From an uncultured Mycoplasmatota bacterium (GTDB lineage Bacteria > Bacillota_I > Bacilli_A > RF39 > UBA660): a stretch of 14,583 nt of DNA. Under the pieces are notes generated by a model that searched no databases, was not told where the DNA came from, and worked only from the letters and a program-made list of their open reading frames with translations. The position numbers and the translations under genes are program-made. Shown piece by piece: positions 5,831 through 12,885 of the stretch. The stretch's first letter is position 1; every line of letters starts with the position of its first letter. The stretch lies in NCBI GenBank assembly GCA_900553765.1, contig USET01000013.1:1-14583 (forward strand), given 5' to 3'.

Positions 5831-7775
5831 GTGATTTTTTTCTCGATTCTGGTATAAAACAAAGATCACTGACTCCCTCTTGCTCAAGAGCTGGAACATT
5901 TCTCTTTCCGCATCCAGTAAGTGGGAATTCTTCTTCTAATGTGTGTTGACGATAAACAACCTTAGATGCTAATTCTTCTGGGAACAACTCCTGAATACGA
6001 GCGTCCATACGATTCATGATTTGATCGAAAGAATCTTTAGCATCTGGTTGTAATTCAAAATGTACAACCGGTGTTTCTGTCTGATTCACAAGGTCCTTTA
6101 CATTGACAACTTCACATGACAACACATTATCAATATCGAGTAATACCGCATCTGCAAGAAGGAACGTAGGAATTTCAATTCCTCCAGATAAATGGAATTC
6201 ATCTCCCATTCTACCCTTCATATGAATGTGACCTCTCTTATCATAGTATCCCCATACTTTCGCATCACCCCATGTTTTACCATCTGGTGTCTGTACGAAA
6301 AATGCATTCGTAGCTTCTTTATTATCCTGATATCCGATCATATCACCAACAGAAGTCCACATATGTCTTCCGAGTTCATAACTATGACATGGTTCAAACT
6401 TTTTATTTACCACCGTACATTTTGCAAGTGCAAATGGAACGAGTCCACGCGACTCTTCATCGCGACATAATTTTTCGAATGTTGATTTATACAATGTAAA
6501 AAATAGTCCACCATGTTCACAATCTCCTCCACCGATAGAGAAAGAAGACACTAACATTGGAAGTGGGATTTTCTTTCTTCCCATTTTTAATTCTTTCGCT
6601 TTTTGATTTAAGAGTTTTTCTTCATTTAAACTACTTGCTTCTCCAATAATCGCTGGAATATAGACGTATGATAAATCCTGATTTGGAAACTTCTCTTGGA
6701 ACGTCTTCATCGTATGTACCCAAAAACTTCTTGTTGCAGGTGCGAATTCTGGACGATTGATCATCAATGAATATGCGAAGAAATCTTGATGATAGATTGG
6801 TTCTAACAATACCGTTCCTTGTTGTGATAAAGTATCGGAAATACATGCTGTTAATTGCGTATAAGAATGTGGTGGTATCATCGCAAGTGTATGCATATTC
6901 TTTGTAGATGGTAATCCAGAAATATCTTTATCGTGGAATCTCGCCATTGCAATCGGCCCACGATTGCGATGAACGATTGCCTTTGGACGTCCAATTCGAG
7001 TAGAACCACTACTATAGGTTACTGCAAAAACATCGTCAGCAACAGGCTGTTCAAAACGATAATTCGAGGATGTCATCCATTCTTGCCCTGTTTTGATAAA
7101 TTCATCCCATAATACGACAGATGGATCGTTCTTTGCAAACTTTTTCGCATGATTTGTAAACTTATAAAAAGGTTCATCAAGTTCATCGAATGGATCAAAT
7201 CCACCAGGTAAACTATCTGTCAATGATACAACTAACTTGTTCCCGATATCACATTTTTCTACAACGTTTTGAATTTCATGATATCGATCATCGCTAGCGA
7301 TCAATAGTTTGTTATTACAACGATTTAAAATATCCTCGATGTAATCCGGAGCAAAATCAGTCCCAAAAATATTTAAAACAACCCCAATTTTATTTGCTCC
7401 TAATAAAGCGATCACAAACTCTGGCATATTTGCCATACATGTTGCTACCTGATCTCCTTTTTCAAGTCCAATGTAAGATAAAGTCGCAGCAAACTGATCT
7501 GCCTTTTTAAATAGTTCTCGATACGTGATGTGAGTTCCTCGATAAAATAACGCGTCCCCGTTCATATTATCCTGATTGCGATGATAAATTTCTTCGTACC
7601 AAGACCAATTATGATCTAGTTCTAATTCGTTTAGCACGGCATCCACTTTTTTTTGTTTTTTCGCCATTTTCTTCTGTAAACGAATTTCTTTCTTTTCATA
7701 CTTTTTACTGTCACCTTGTTCTAATATCACATTTGACAATAACTCTCTTAATCTCTGTTCATTTTTGTATGTCAC
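5814..7775 (-). CDS. Adenylate-forming (AMP-binding) acyl-CoA synthetase-like enzyme
   Basis: A class I adenylate-forming enzyme of 653 residues. Such enzymes activate a carboxylic acid with ATP and usually pass it to CoA. The start is GTG at 7775 (MTYKNEQRLRELL...), 7 nt after AAGGGAG. An upstream ATG at 7832 precedes the promoter and is excluded. Motifs, numbered from the GTG: phosphate loop YSSGSTRIGRPKAIVH (254-269), WTSVGDMIGY (473-482) with the ribose-binding Asp, GRMGDEFHLSGGIEI (521-535), and the C-terminal catalytic Lys624 in PLTGCGKRN. Before the core, residues about 20-45 form a very basic Lys/Gln stretch, perhaps a coiled coil or membrane-surface contact. The usual YGxTE motif is not obvious; the matching region reads SSFSIGGGDCEHGG. 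No thiolation domain is present. The substrate cannot be told. It is flanked by the two halves of a phosphorelay. Confidence 0.85.
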   Translation of the reverse strand: MTYKNEQRLRELLSNVILEQGDSKKYEKKEIRLQKKMAKKQKKVDAVLNELELDHNWSWYEEIYHRNQDNMNGDALFYRGTHITYRELFKKADQFAATLSYIGLEKGDQVATCMANMPEFVIALLGANKIGVVLNIFGTDFAPDYIEDILNRCNNKLLIASDDRYHEIQNVVEKCDIGNKLVVSLTDSLPGGFDPFDELDEPFYKFTNHAKKFAKNDPSVVLWDEFIKTGQEWMTSSNYRFEQPVADDVFAVTYSSGSTRIGRPKAIVHRNRGPIAMARFHDKDISGLPSTKNMHTLAMIPPHSYTQLTACISDTLSQQGTVLLEPIYHQDFFAYSLMINRPEFAPATRSFWVHTMKTFQEKFPNQDLSYVYIPAIIGEASSLNEEKLLNQKAKELKMGRKKIPLPMLVSSFSIGGGDCEHGGLFFTLYKSTFEKLCRDEESRGLVPFALAKCTVVNKKFEPCHSYELGRHMWTSVGDMIGYQDNKEATNAFFVQTPDGKTWGDAKVWGYYDKRGHIHMKGRMGDEFHLSGGIEIPTFLLADAVLLDIDNVLSCEVVNVKDLVNQTETPVVHFELQPDAKDSFDQIMNRMDARIQELFPEELASKVVYRQHTLEEEFPLTGCGKRNVPALEQEGVSDLCFIPESRKKSQKRIL

Positions 7776-7805
7776 ATTACTGCTCCCTTCTCCTAAGACA
7801 TCCCT

Positions 7806-7814
7806 ATTATAACA
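7806..7814 (-). promoter_or_regulatory. Extended -10 promoter of the AMP-binding enzyme gene
   Basis: TGtTATAAT (7814..7806). Transcription would begin near 7799, downstream of the ATG at 7832, which supports the GTG start at 7775. Confidence 0.6.
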
Positions 7815-7853
7815 CATCCCAAAAAAAGGCAACCAATTTTTTTAACATTTTTC

Positions 7854-7881
7854 TTGGAACTTTATTTTTTTATGATATAAT
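7854..7881 (+). promoter_or_regulatory. Promoter of the HPt-REC gene
   Basis: TTGGAA (7854-7859), 16 bp, TATAAT (7876-7881) with an upstream TG (7873-7874). It diverges from the AMP-binding gene promoter about 40 bp away. Confidence 0.7.
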
Positions 7882-7913
7882 TATTCTAGGGTAGCAAACG
7901 AAAGAGGGATTTT

Positions 7914-8699
7914 ATGAAAAATGCAGACTTTTTAAAACTCCACGGAGTAAATGTTGAAAACAGTTTAGAATTGTTTGGAGATATGCAAACTTATAACGAA
8001 ACGCTAGGAGATTTTTTAAATGATATCGACCAAAAACTAGAGCAATTAAAAGAGACAAAAGAAATTGCCGATATGGCAAATTACGCTATTTACGTACACT
8101 CGCTTAAGAGTGATGCTAAATATTTTGGATTTACAAAGCTCGCTGAGCTTGCTTATCAACACGAACTTGAAAGTAAAGCAAACCACATTTATTACATCTA
8201 CGATCACTACGACGAACTAATGGAAGAATTAAATCGTATTATCCGTGTCGTTCAAGAGTATCTAGGAAAGAATGTTACGGCTGTCGAATCACATGAAGAG
8301 ACTAACGTTTCTGACGAAACAATCTTAGTCGTCGATGATTCTAACGTCATTCGTAATTTTGTCAAAAAATTATTCGATTCACGATTCCACGTGTTAGTGG
8401 CTCACGATGGTGCGGAAGCAATTCATATGTTAGAATCCGATACAAACCATAATATTATGGCGATGTTGCTAGATCTTAACATGCCAAACGTCAACGGGTT
8501 TGAAGTGTTAAAATATTTACAAGACCATGGCGATTTTGATCGAATTTTCGTCTCTATCATCACTGGTGTTGGAGACGACAGTTTAATCAACCAAACAAAA
8601 GAATATCCAATCCAAGCAATTCTACGTAAACCTTTCAACGAAAAAAGTGTAAAATACGTTATTGATCAAGCAATCGACTATAAAAAACAACACGATTAA
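7914..8699 (+). CDS. HPt-REC phosphotransfer/response regulator protein
   Basis: A 261-residue signalling protein with two domains. Residues about 1-118 are a helical HPt domain with the phosphorylated His62 in VHSLKSDAKYFG, close to the HxLKG(S/D)A signature. A short linker leads to a receiver domain (136-258) with Asp141 and Asp142, phosphoacceptor Asp187 in LLDLNMP, Thr217 and Lys239 in RKPF, all in the expected places. No DNA-binding, GGDEF or other output domain follows. HPt domains take phosphate from a hybrid kinase receiver and pass it to a second receiver, so this protein can supply the last two steps of a relay with the kinase at 3901-5751. SD AAAGAGGG lies 5 nt before ATG. It may act by protein contact, or as a phosphate sink. 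Confidence 0.92.
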   Translation: MKNADFLKLHGVNVENSLELFGDMQTYNETLGDFLNDIDQKLEQLKETKEIADMANYAIYVHSLKSDAKYFGFTKLAELAYQHELESKANHIYYIYDHYDELMEELNRIIRVVQEYLGKNVTAVESHEETNVSDETILVVDDSNVIRNFVKKLFDSRFHVLVAHDGAEAIHMLESDTNHNIMAMLLDLNMPNVNGFEVLKYLQDHGDFDRIFVSIITGVGDDSLINQTKEYPIQAILRKPFNEKSVKYVIDQAIDYKKQHD

Positions 8700-8731
8700 A
8701 AAGTATATAGATAAAATTTCTATATACTTTT
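8699..8731. terminator. Bidirectional terminator between convergent genes
   Basis: AAAAGTATATAG (8699-8710), 9-nt loop, CTATATACTTTT (8720-8731): a perfect 12-bp stem with T-rich tails. It starts at the HPt-REC stop and contains the last codons of the small membrane protein gene. Confidence 0.85.
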
Positions 8732-9016
8732 CTTTTTCTTAGAACAAATAAAAGCTTTTAATTCTATATAATAATAAATACTTCCTATGATAAAACATAA
8801 AATTGTAAATAATGCAGATACAGGTATCATCATCACATAACGCCAGTAACTCCATGAAGAATGTGTTAATGTATTGATGCAAATCATAAGAAAAAATATA
8901 AGACTAATAAAAAACATGGCATACGCTAAACAAAAAACAACTTTACCATAATACGTTTTATAAAAAGCTTTCATTTCCCGTCTGAATTCTTTCGCACTCA
9001 TTTGATACAAATTCAT
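8720..9016 (-). CDS. Small membrane protein, 98 residues
   Basis: I do not recognise a family. The product has a basic N-terminal segment (MNLYQMSAKEFRREMKAFYK, with a likely amphipathic helix), two strongly hydrophobic helices at about 25-49 and 61-87 separated by a short SSWSYWR loop, and a Lys-rich tail (KKKKS). Both ends should face the cytoplasm by the positive-inside rule. SD AAAGGGGA lies 5 nt before the ATG at 9016. It has its own weak promoter and shares a terminator with the HPt-REC gene. It could be an accessory subunit or toxin-like peptide, but nothing in the sequence supports a specific role. Confidence 0.7.
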   Translation of the reverse strand: MNLYQMSAKEFRREMKAFYKTYYGKVVFCLAYAMFFISLIFFLMICINTLTHSSWSYWRYVMMIPVSALFTILCFIIGSIYYYIELKAFICSKKKKSI

Positions 9017-9037
9017 ATACGTCCCCTTTCTAGACTT

Positions 9038-9068
9038 ATCATATCATTACAAGTTCACTTGAAGTCAA
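9038..9068 (-). promoter_or_regulatory. Probable promoter of the small membrane protein gene
   Basis: Extended -10 TGaTATGAT (9046..9038). TTGACT (9068..9063) lies 19 bp upstream of the -10 hexamer, a long spacer. CTTGA-AG-TCAAG (9058-9069) is a small inverted repeat over this -35. Confidence 0.45.
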
Positions 9069-9098
9069 GCCAATATCTTATTCTTTACTGATCTTTAC

Positions 9099-9127
9099 AA
9101 AAAAAGATGTCACTAATGTACATCCTT
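9099..9127 (-). terminator. Terminator of tRNA-Arg
   Basis: On the minus strand AAGGATGT, loop ACATTAGTG, then ACATCTTT: 8 bp with one G-U, followed by a run of T. It lies 13 nt after the tRNA 3' end. Confidence 0.75.
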
Positions 9128-9140
9128 AAAGGCAATATAA

Positions 9141-9215
9141 TGGCGTCCTCTGTAGGAATCGAACCTACAACTAAACCTTAGGAGGGTCTTGTAATATCCA
9201 TTTTACTAAGAGGAC
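9141..9215 (-). tRNA. tRNA-Arg (anticodon CCT)
   Basis: The cloverleaf is complete. The acceptor GTCCTCT/AGAGGAC is perfect. The D stem is GTAA/TTAC. The anticodon stem AGACC/GGTTT, with one G-U, surrounds CTCCTAA, placing CCT at 34-36. The T stem GTAGG/CCTAC is perfect around TTCGATT. The discriminator G and CCA are encoded. It reads the AGG arginine codon. Confidence 0.95.
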
Positions 9216-9230
9216 AAGAACCTATATTTC

Positions 9231-9260
9231 ATTCTACCACCGAATATAAAAATTCGTCAA
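9231..9260 (-). promoter_or_regulatory. Promoter of tRNA-Arg
   Basis: TTGACG (9260..9255), 18-bp spacer, TAGAAT (9236..9231) with a TG one base upstream. Confidence 0.75.
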
Positions 9261-9261
9261 T

Positions 9262-9286
9262 AAAAAATAGGAGATCCCCCTATTTT
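9262..9286 (-). terminator. Terminator of the CmpB-like/GT2 operon
   Basis: On the minus strand AAAATAGG, loop GGGATCT, then CCTATTTT plus two more T. It directly follows the GT2 stop and lies next to the tRNA-Arg -35. Confidence 0.8.
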
Positions 9287-9287
9287 C

Positions 9288-10520
9288 TTACAAATTTGTT
9301 TCGGTGTGATCTATTTTCACCCATGTGACATTCTTTTTTAACATTGCTTTCAATGCACACGGTATATAGGTTACGAGATAAAGTGGATAAAACCATATCA
9401 TGTGTCTCTTCATCTTAACAGAAAGATGTAATTGTTCTTTTTCTCTTCGCAACATAACAATTGTAACGATCATCATAGCAATATAAGCTGCCAATAACAA
9501 CATTCCAACCTGAAGAAACATAACTGCAATATTCGCCCTAGAAATTCCTGCTATCACATCTGCAAGAGCCCATAAAATCATTCCTATAATAATCATGATA
9601 TATGGTTTCACCCCTACACATGCACTTCTTTTAGCATTCTCATTTTCCTTATTTTTTCGTAGATCTCTACGAATTAACGGAATATATTTTTTTCTCACAT
9701 CAAAATATCCTCGAATCCAACGAATTCTTTGTTGAACCGTGGTATGATACTGTGTTGGTTGCTCATCGTAAAAAATAGCTTTTTTATTATAATCCGTCGT
9801 CATCCCATACAACGTAGCATAAAGCGATAACTCATAATCTTCTGTCAAAGAGTGAAATGGATATCCCTTCCATTTTTGTATCCACTCACCAACAATGTAA
9901 AAGCCTGTCCCCGAGACAATCATCGTTTCACCGTGTTTCTTTTTTCCTTCGTTACCAATTGTGTTAATCATAGAAAATGTAAGACTAGAACAAGCTGCGA
10001 AGATATTACGATTTCCATTCTTACAATTGCGATATCCGATTCCAATATCATATCCAGCTAGATACGCTTTTTTCATCTCTTTAAAATAATTCCGATCTAA
10101 TATATTATCCGCATCAAAGATAAAATAAGCATCATATTTCTTCTGTTTTTTTAAAAGCTCTACAATCGCATCATTCAACGCGTATCCTTTTCTTTGCTGT
10201 TTTAAATTCCTACGGTATATAACATTAGCATGATATTCCTTACAAATCTTCACCGTCGGATCTTTCTCTGTTTCTACAATCACATAGACATCGGAAAAAA
10301 GAACTGGTTCAGTTTGTTCTTTTAGACTATCCAGTAATCCTCGTATCACTCTAGATTCGTCGCGTGCAGGAATCAAAATAGCAAATTTCCCATCTTTTTT
10401 CTTTCCCCTTTTTGGAATGTTCTTCATTTGACTTCTCGATATCATGGGATACAGCAAATATAAAATACCTAATCCCACCACTAAAATACTAATATCTCTT
10501 ACTACTTCAATCACTAGCAT
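9288..10520 (-). CDS. Membrane family 2 glycosyltransferase
   Basis: A 410-residue GT2 enzyme with membrane anchors, of the processive type related to hyaluronan, chitin and poly-GlcNAc synthases. One helix lies at 9-27 and three more at about 305-326, 331-357 and 373-390. The catalytic domain between them has AILIPARDES (47-56) for nucleotide binding, the DAD metal-binding motif (136-138), TEDYE (226-230) with the likely catalytic Asp228, and QQRIRW (263-268), the Q/RxxRW motif seen in processive members. It should transfer sugar from a nucleotide-sugar on the cytoplasmic face; sugar and acceptor are unknown. The ATG is one nucleotide after the stop of the upstream CmpB-like gene, and its SD lies in the last codons of that gene, so translation is probably coupled. 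Confidence 0.9.
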   Translation of the reverse strand: MLVIEVVRDISILVVGLGILYLLYPMISRSQMKNIPKRGKKKDGKFAILIPARDESRVIRGLLDSLKEQTEPVLFSDVYVIVETEKDPTVKICKEYHANVIYRRNLKQQRKGYALNDAIVELLKKQKKYDAYFIFDADNILDRNYFKEMKKAYLAGYDIGIGYRNCKNGNRNIFAACSSLTFSMINTIGNEGKKKHGETMIVSGTGFYIVGEWIQKWKGYPFHSLTEDYELSLYATLYGMTTDYNKKAIFYDEQPTQYHTTVQQRIRWIRGYFDVRKKYIPLIRRDLRKNKENENAKRSACVGVKPYIMIIIGMILWALADVIAGISRANIAVMFLQVGMLLLAAYIAMMIVTIVMLRREKEQLHLSVKMKRHMIWFYPLYLVTYIPCALKAMLKKNVTWVKIDHTETNL

Positions 10521-10521
10521 A

Positions 10522-11229
10522 TTACCTACCCCTTGCTTCCATATTAGGAAAAGACTTTTCTAAAAACTCGTCTGTATAAATTTGATCGTATAATCTTCCT
10601 ACTGCAGTATATGGATCTTTATTTTGTCGACGTAACGTTTGACGAAATAACGCAGTCCAAGAAACAGTCATATCGAAAACTAAAAAAACAACCAATATCC
10701 TTGTAAATAACACACCAAAGTGATACGGAAAAGACTCGATCCATTTAGATAACCAAGGATAAACATATTCGATTAAAACAAAAGCTAAAATTCCCCATGC
10801 GATCATAATAGGAATTGTCGTTCTTCCATTAATATTTAAAAATTGCTGACTATAATCCCAAGATGTTGTTCCGATTGCCCACTCTTGTAAAAAACTAATA
10901 GTATATTCAAAAGCTCCTCCAAGAAGAGCTCCATAAAGCCATGTTTGCCATCCAGGTCTTTTACGACGCGCTAATAAATACACTATCAATGCAGCACCTG
11001 CACCATATACAGGACTGAGAGGTCCGTAGATCACTCCTCGACGACTCTCCCAAAAAATAGTTCCATCAGTCAATAAAGATTTCATCAAATTTAAAATTTG
11101 CTCGTAATACACTCCAAAAATAGAACCAATTGTAAATACCCACACTAATTTGTAAAAACAAACTCCTTGCGCGAACGTACGATGATCCGCTTTAAAATAA
11201 TCAGTTATTTTTTCTATCCATTCTTTCAT
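10522..11229 (-). CDS. CmpB-type (DUF1113, putative ABC-transporter type IV) membrane protein
   Basis: A 235-residue membrane protein with about five helices (near 22-45, 72-88, 96-118, 137-160 and 169-192). It carries the features I associate with the CmpB/DUF1113 family: a first helix with Gly and Tyr (GSIFGVYYEQI), the basic loop RRGVIYGPLSPVYG (63-76), and a conserved later segment containing EYTISFLQEWAIGTTSWDYS (108-127) and an Asn-Gly-Arg turn. The family was named after a putative ABC permease, but no ATPase is encoded here. The C-terminal 45 residues are charged and cytoplasmic. The SD is weak (AAAGAG, 7 nt before ATG). It is the first gene of a two-gene operon with the GT2 enzyme, which suggests a role in surface polymer export or assembly. 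Confidence 0.8.
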   Translation of the reverse strand: MKEWIEKITDYFKADHRTFAQGVCFYKLVWVFTIGSIFGVYYEQILNLMKSLLTDGTIFWESRRGVIYGPLSPVYGAGAALIVYLLARRKRPGWQTWLYGALLGGAFEYTISFLQEWAIGTTSWDYSQQFLNINGRTTIPIMIAWGILAFVLIEYVYPWLSKWIESFPYHFGVLFTRILVVFLVFDMTVSWTALFRQTLRRQNKDPYTAVGRLYDQIYTDEFLEKSFPNMEARGR

Positions 11230-11274
11230 ATCATCACTACTCTTTACTAATGAAATCTTATGTAATGGTCATAT

Positions 11275-11322
11275 TTTTATGAAATCATAAAATATCTAAT
11301 ATGAGTATATCAAAATTTGATA
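11275..11322 (-). promoter_or_regulatory. Promoter/operator region of the CmpB-GT2 operon
   Basis: Extended -10 TGaTATACT (11312..11304) would give a leader of about 68 nt. It overlaps a 15-bp palindrome TATCAAA-A-TTTGATA (11308-11322). A second inverted repeat, TTTTATGA-AA-TCATAAAA (11275-11292), lies just downstream in the leader. Both could bind a repressor; the second could also form a hairpin in the RNA. Confidence 0.45.
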
Positions 11323-11365
11323 CAGAAAAAAAGCCATTTCGTACAACTCCCACTTTCTTGACATC

Positions 11366-11396
11366 ATAAAAGTCACTAACAAATGTCAGTGACTTT
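11366..11396 (-). terminator. Terminator of the collagen-like gene
   Basis: On the minus strand AAAGTCACTGAC, loop ATTT, then GTTAGTGACTTT form a 12-bp stem with one G-U, followed by TTATGATG. T-rich sequence also follows on the plus strand, but no plus-strand gene needs it. Confidence 0.8.
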
Positions 11397-11402
11397 CTTT
11401 TA

Positions 11403-12092
11403 TTATAAAATTCGAGTAATTGAAACACAAGCAGAATATAAATCATTTGGTACCAATCTAAAATCAACATCTGATGTATTAATAAGACGATAACTTGCTC
11501 CAGGAAGTGCTTCAAAAATTGCGTTACCACTAATAGTTCCCGTATCACAACGAGTTAATTTATTATGCGTAGAAGAATGTGCAATCAATACGTCGGATGG
11601 CCAAAATTGGTGAAATTCAATTCCTAGTGTTTTTGGTTCACAACTTGCATCTTGTTTATCGCTATGTCTTGCATTTACCCACCAATGAATTGTATAAATT
11701 CCTGCTTCAGGGATTGTAAAGTCTCCAGTTAATGGATTGTATGTAATTTTATTTGATATATTCGTAGTCTGGAATAATAAAGGTTGTTGTTGACCCACCA
11801 TTGAATCTGTTTCATCATGTACCATAGCATAACTATTTAAAGTCTCTACTCCAGGGCCGGTTGGTCCTGTTGGTCCTTGAATTCCTTGTGGCCCTGTTGG
11901 TCCGGTTGGTCCTTGTCTACCAGTTGCACCAGTTGGCCCTGTCGGTCCTTTACAACCACATGGTCCCGTTGGTCCGGTTGGTCCGGTTGCACCTCTCTTT
12001 TTTAAACAATCAATTACTTTGCATAAACATTCATCTGAGTTGGTTTTATCTCTACAAAGCTGTTCTAAATCTTGTATATTTTCTTCGTTTAT
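11403..12092 (-). CDS. Collagen-like (BclA-type) surface protein
   Basis: A 230-residue protein counted from the ATA at 12092, which is the best-placed start. The SD AAGGAGG (12106..12100) lies 7 nt upstream of ATA. The longer frame from GTG at 12110 would contain the SD and has no SD of its own. Residues 1-33 are acidic and Cys-bearing ([15 protein letters not shown]). Residues 34-81 are 16 unbroken Gly-X-Y triplets, mostly GPT, with one GPC-GCK that could form disulfides. The remaining 149 residues look like a BclA/TNF-type beta-jelly-roll trimer domain ([15 protein letters not shown]..., ending [10 protein letters not shown]). There is no signal peptide, as in BclA-type exosporium proteins, which are assembled on the spore from the mother cell. 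A sporulation role is inference. Separate promoter and terminator suggest a single-gene transcript. Confidence 0.85.
   Translation of the reverse strand: MNEENIQDLEQLCRDKTNSDECLCKVIDCLKKRGATGPTGPTGPCGCKGPTGPTGATGRQGPTGPTGPQGIQGPTGPTGPGVETLNSYAMVHDETDSMVGQQQPLLFQTTNISNKITYNPLTGDFTIPEAGIYTIHWWVNARHSDKQDASCEPKTLGIEFHQFWPSDVLIAHSSTHNKLTRCDTGTISGNAIFEALPGASYRLINTSDVDFRLVPNDLYSACVSITRIL
11858..11995 (-). repeat. Collagen-coding DNA repeat
   Basis: Nine-base units encoding Gly-Pro-Thr triplets (GGTCCTGTT, GGTCCGGTT and variants on the plus strand) recur through this stretch. Such arrays can change length by slippage. Confidence 0.8.
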
Positions 12093-12112
12093 TTTTCTTC
12101 CTCCTTCCACAG

Positions 12113-12121
12113 TATCATATG
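12113..12121 (-). promoter_or_regulatory. Possible late-sporulation promoter -10
   Basis: CATATGATA (12121..12113) fits the CATAnnnTA -10 known for sigma-K. The -35 AC is 18 bp upstream, not an ideal spacing. Transcription would start near the SD at 12106. Confidence 0.3.
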
Positions 12122-12212
12122 AAGAAACGAAAAATGTTCGTGAGCAAATAACTATAAATATTTTAAAAATGACAAAATGTGTTTTTACCTCTAAGTCATA
12201 TTTCTTATTAAA

Positions 12213-12240
12213 AATAAAAAAGTAGATAGAAATCTACTTT
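12213..12240 (-). terminator. Terminator of the HD-domain gene
   Basis: AAAGTAGAT, tetraloop TTCT, ATCTACTTT (12240..12219 on the minus strand), a perfect 9-bp stem followed by TTTATTTT. The stop codon (12236..12234) is inside the stem. Confidence 0.85.
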
Positions 12241-12746
12241 AATCCATTCAACACTAAAATCAAATATAAATTGGCTAGATAACTCAATTTATATCCAAAC
12301 TTCAACGTCATTTCTTTCGTACTTAATGCTGTATCAACTAAATTCACAATCCAGCTTTCCGCATACTTCGGAATATGCACATCTAGAGGAAACATATGAC
12401 AACGAATCATATCTTCTTCCATCATTGTCAAATCAAAATATTTTTTTGCATTTTTCACTGCTTCTCCTGGATGTCCTGTCGTATAGAGTTTAACTTTATC
12501 TTTTACTGAATCAAAATCAGTTGTTCTCTCAATAAAGAAATCGTGTAATAATCCCCCTCGAGCTACTTCTACATAATTTAAATGCATTTTCTTTGCAACT
12601 CGATATGCATAATAAGAAACCTTTAAAGAGTGATCCAAACGATTACTATCATGGTGTTTAATATATCTTAATTTTTGAAACTCGTTATGTTCCAATATAT
12701 CTTTTATAATTCGTTGATATTCAACGTCTTTTTTTATTTCGTTCAT
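12234..12746 (-). CDS. HD-domain phosphohydrolase
   Basis: A 170-residue soluble HD-domain protein. Metal ligands fit the family: His39 in RLDHS, His68-Asp69 in GLLHDFF, and Asp138 in NLVDTA, with His92 (GHP) and His117 (CHMFP) as likely extra ligands. HD proteins of this size hydrolyse nucleotides or other phosphoesters; the substrate cannot be told. The start is the ATG at 12746 (MNEIKKDVEYQRII...), 5 nt after GAGGTGA; the in-frame GTG at 12755 lies in that SD and is rejected. The last 20 residues (YLANLYLILVLNGLK) are hydrophobic and may pack on the core. It is monocistronic, with an extended -10 promoter and its own terminator. Confidence 0.85.
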   Translation of the reverse strand: MNEIKKDVEYQRIIKDILEHNEFQKLRYIKHHDSNRLDHSLKVSYYAYRVAKKMHLNYVEVARGGLLHDFFIERTTDFDSVKDKVKLYTTGHPGEAVKNAKKYFDLTMMEEDMIRCHMFPLDVHIPKYAESWIVNLVDTALSTKEMTLKFGYKLSYLANLYLILVLNGLK

Positions 12747-12768
12747 TTTTGTCACCTCAGACTAATAC

Positions 12769-12777
12769 ATTATATCA
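12769..12777 (-). promoter_or_regulatory. Extended -10 promoter of the HD-domain gene
   Basis: TGaTATAAT (12777..12769), with no clear -35. The leader is about 15-17 nt, just enough for the SD. Confidence 0.6.
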
Positions 12778-12833
12778 CATTTTTATGTTTTGTTTCACTC
12801 TTTTTGTCATTCTTTATCACTTTTTTATCATCG

Positions 12834-12877
12834 AAAAAAACAATATACTCAAATATCCCTTGAAATATATTGTTTTT
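12834..12877 (-). terminator. Terminator of the DUF3048 gene
   Basis: On the minus strand AAAAACAATATA pairs with TATATTGTTTTT. An inner TCAA/TTGA pairing sits in an 18-nt loop, and a T-run follows. It lies 9 nt after the stop. Confidence 0.75.
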
Positions 12878-12885
12878 CTTAAACG

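Noticed and set aside
6192..6470. Plus-strand 92-codon frame inside the AMP-binding gene
   Set aside because: Antisense shadow of conserved enzyme sequence, without an SD.
7776..7832. Upstream ATG at 7832 for the AMP-binding enzyme
   Set aside because: It precedes the -10 at 7811..7806, so it would not be transcribed from that promoter, and it lacks an SD.
11285..11548. 87-codon minus-strand frame overlapping the collagen-like gene
   Set aside because: It is out of frame with the real gene, runs through its terminator and has no SD.
11858..11995. Short tandem repeats that could suggest a CRISPR array
   Set aside because: The repeats are 9 bp, in frame, and encode Gly-Pro-Thr; there are no regular spacers.
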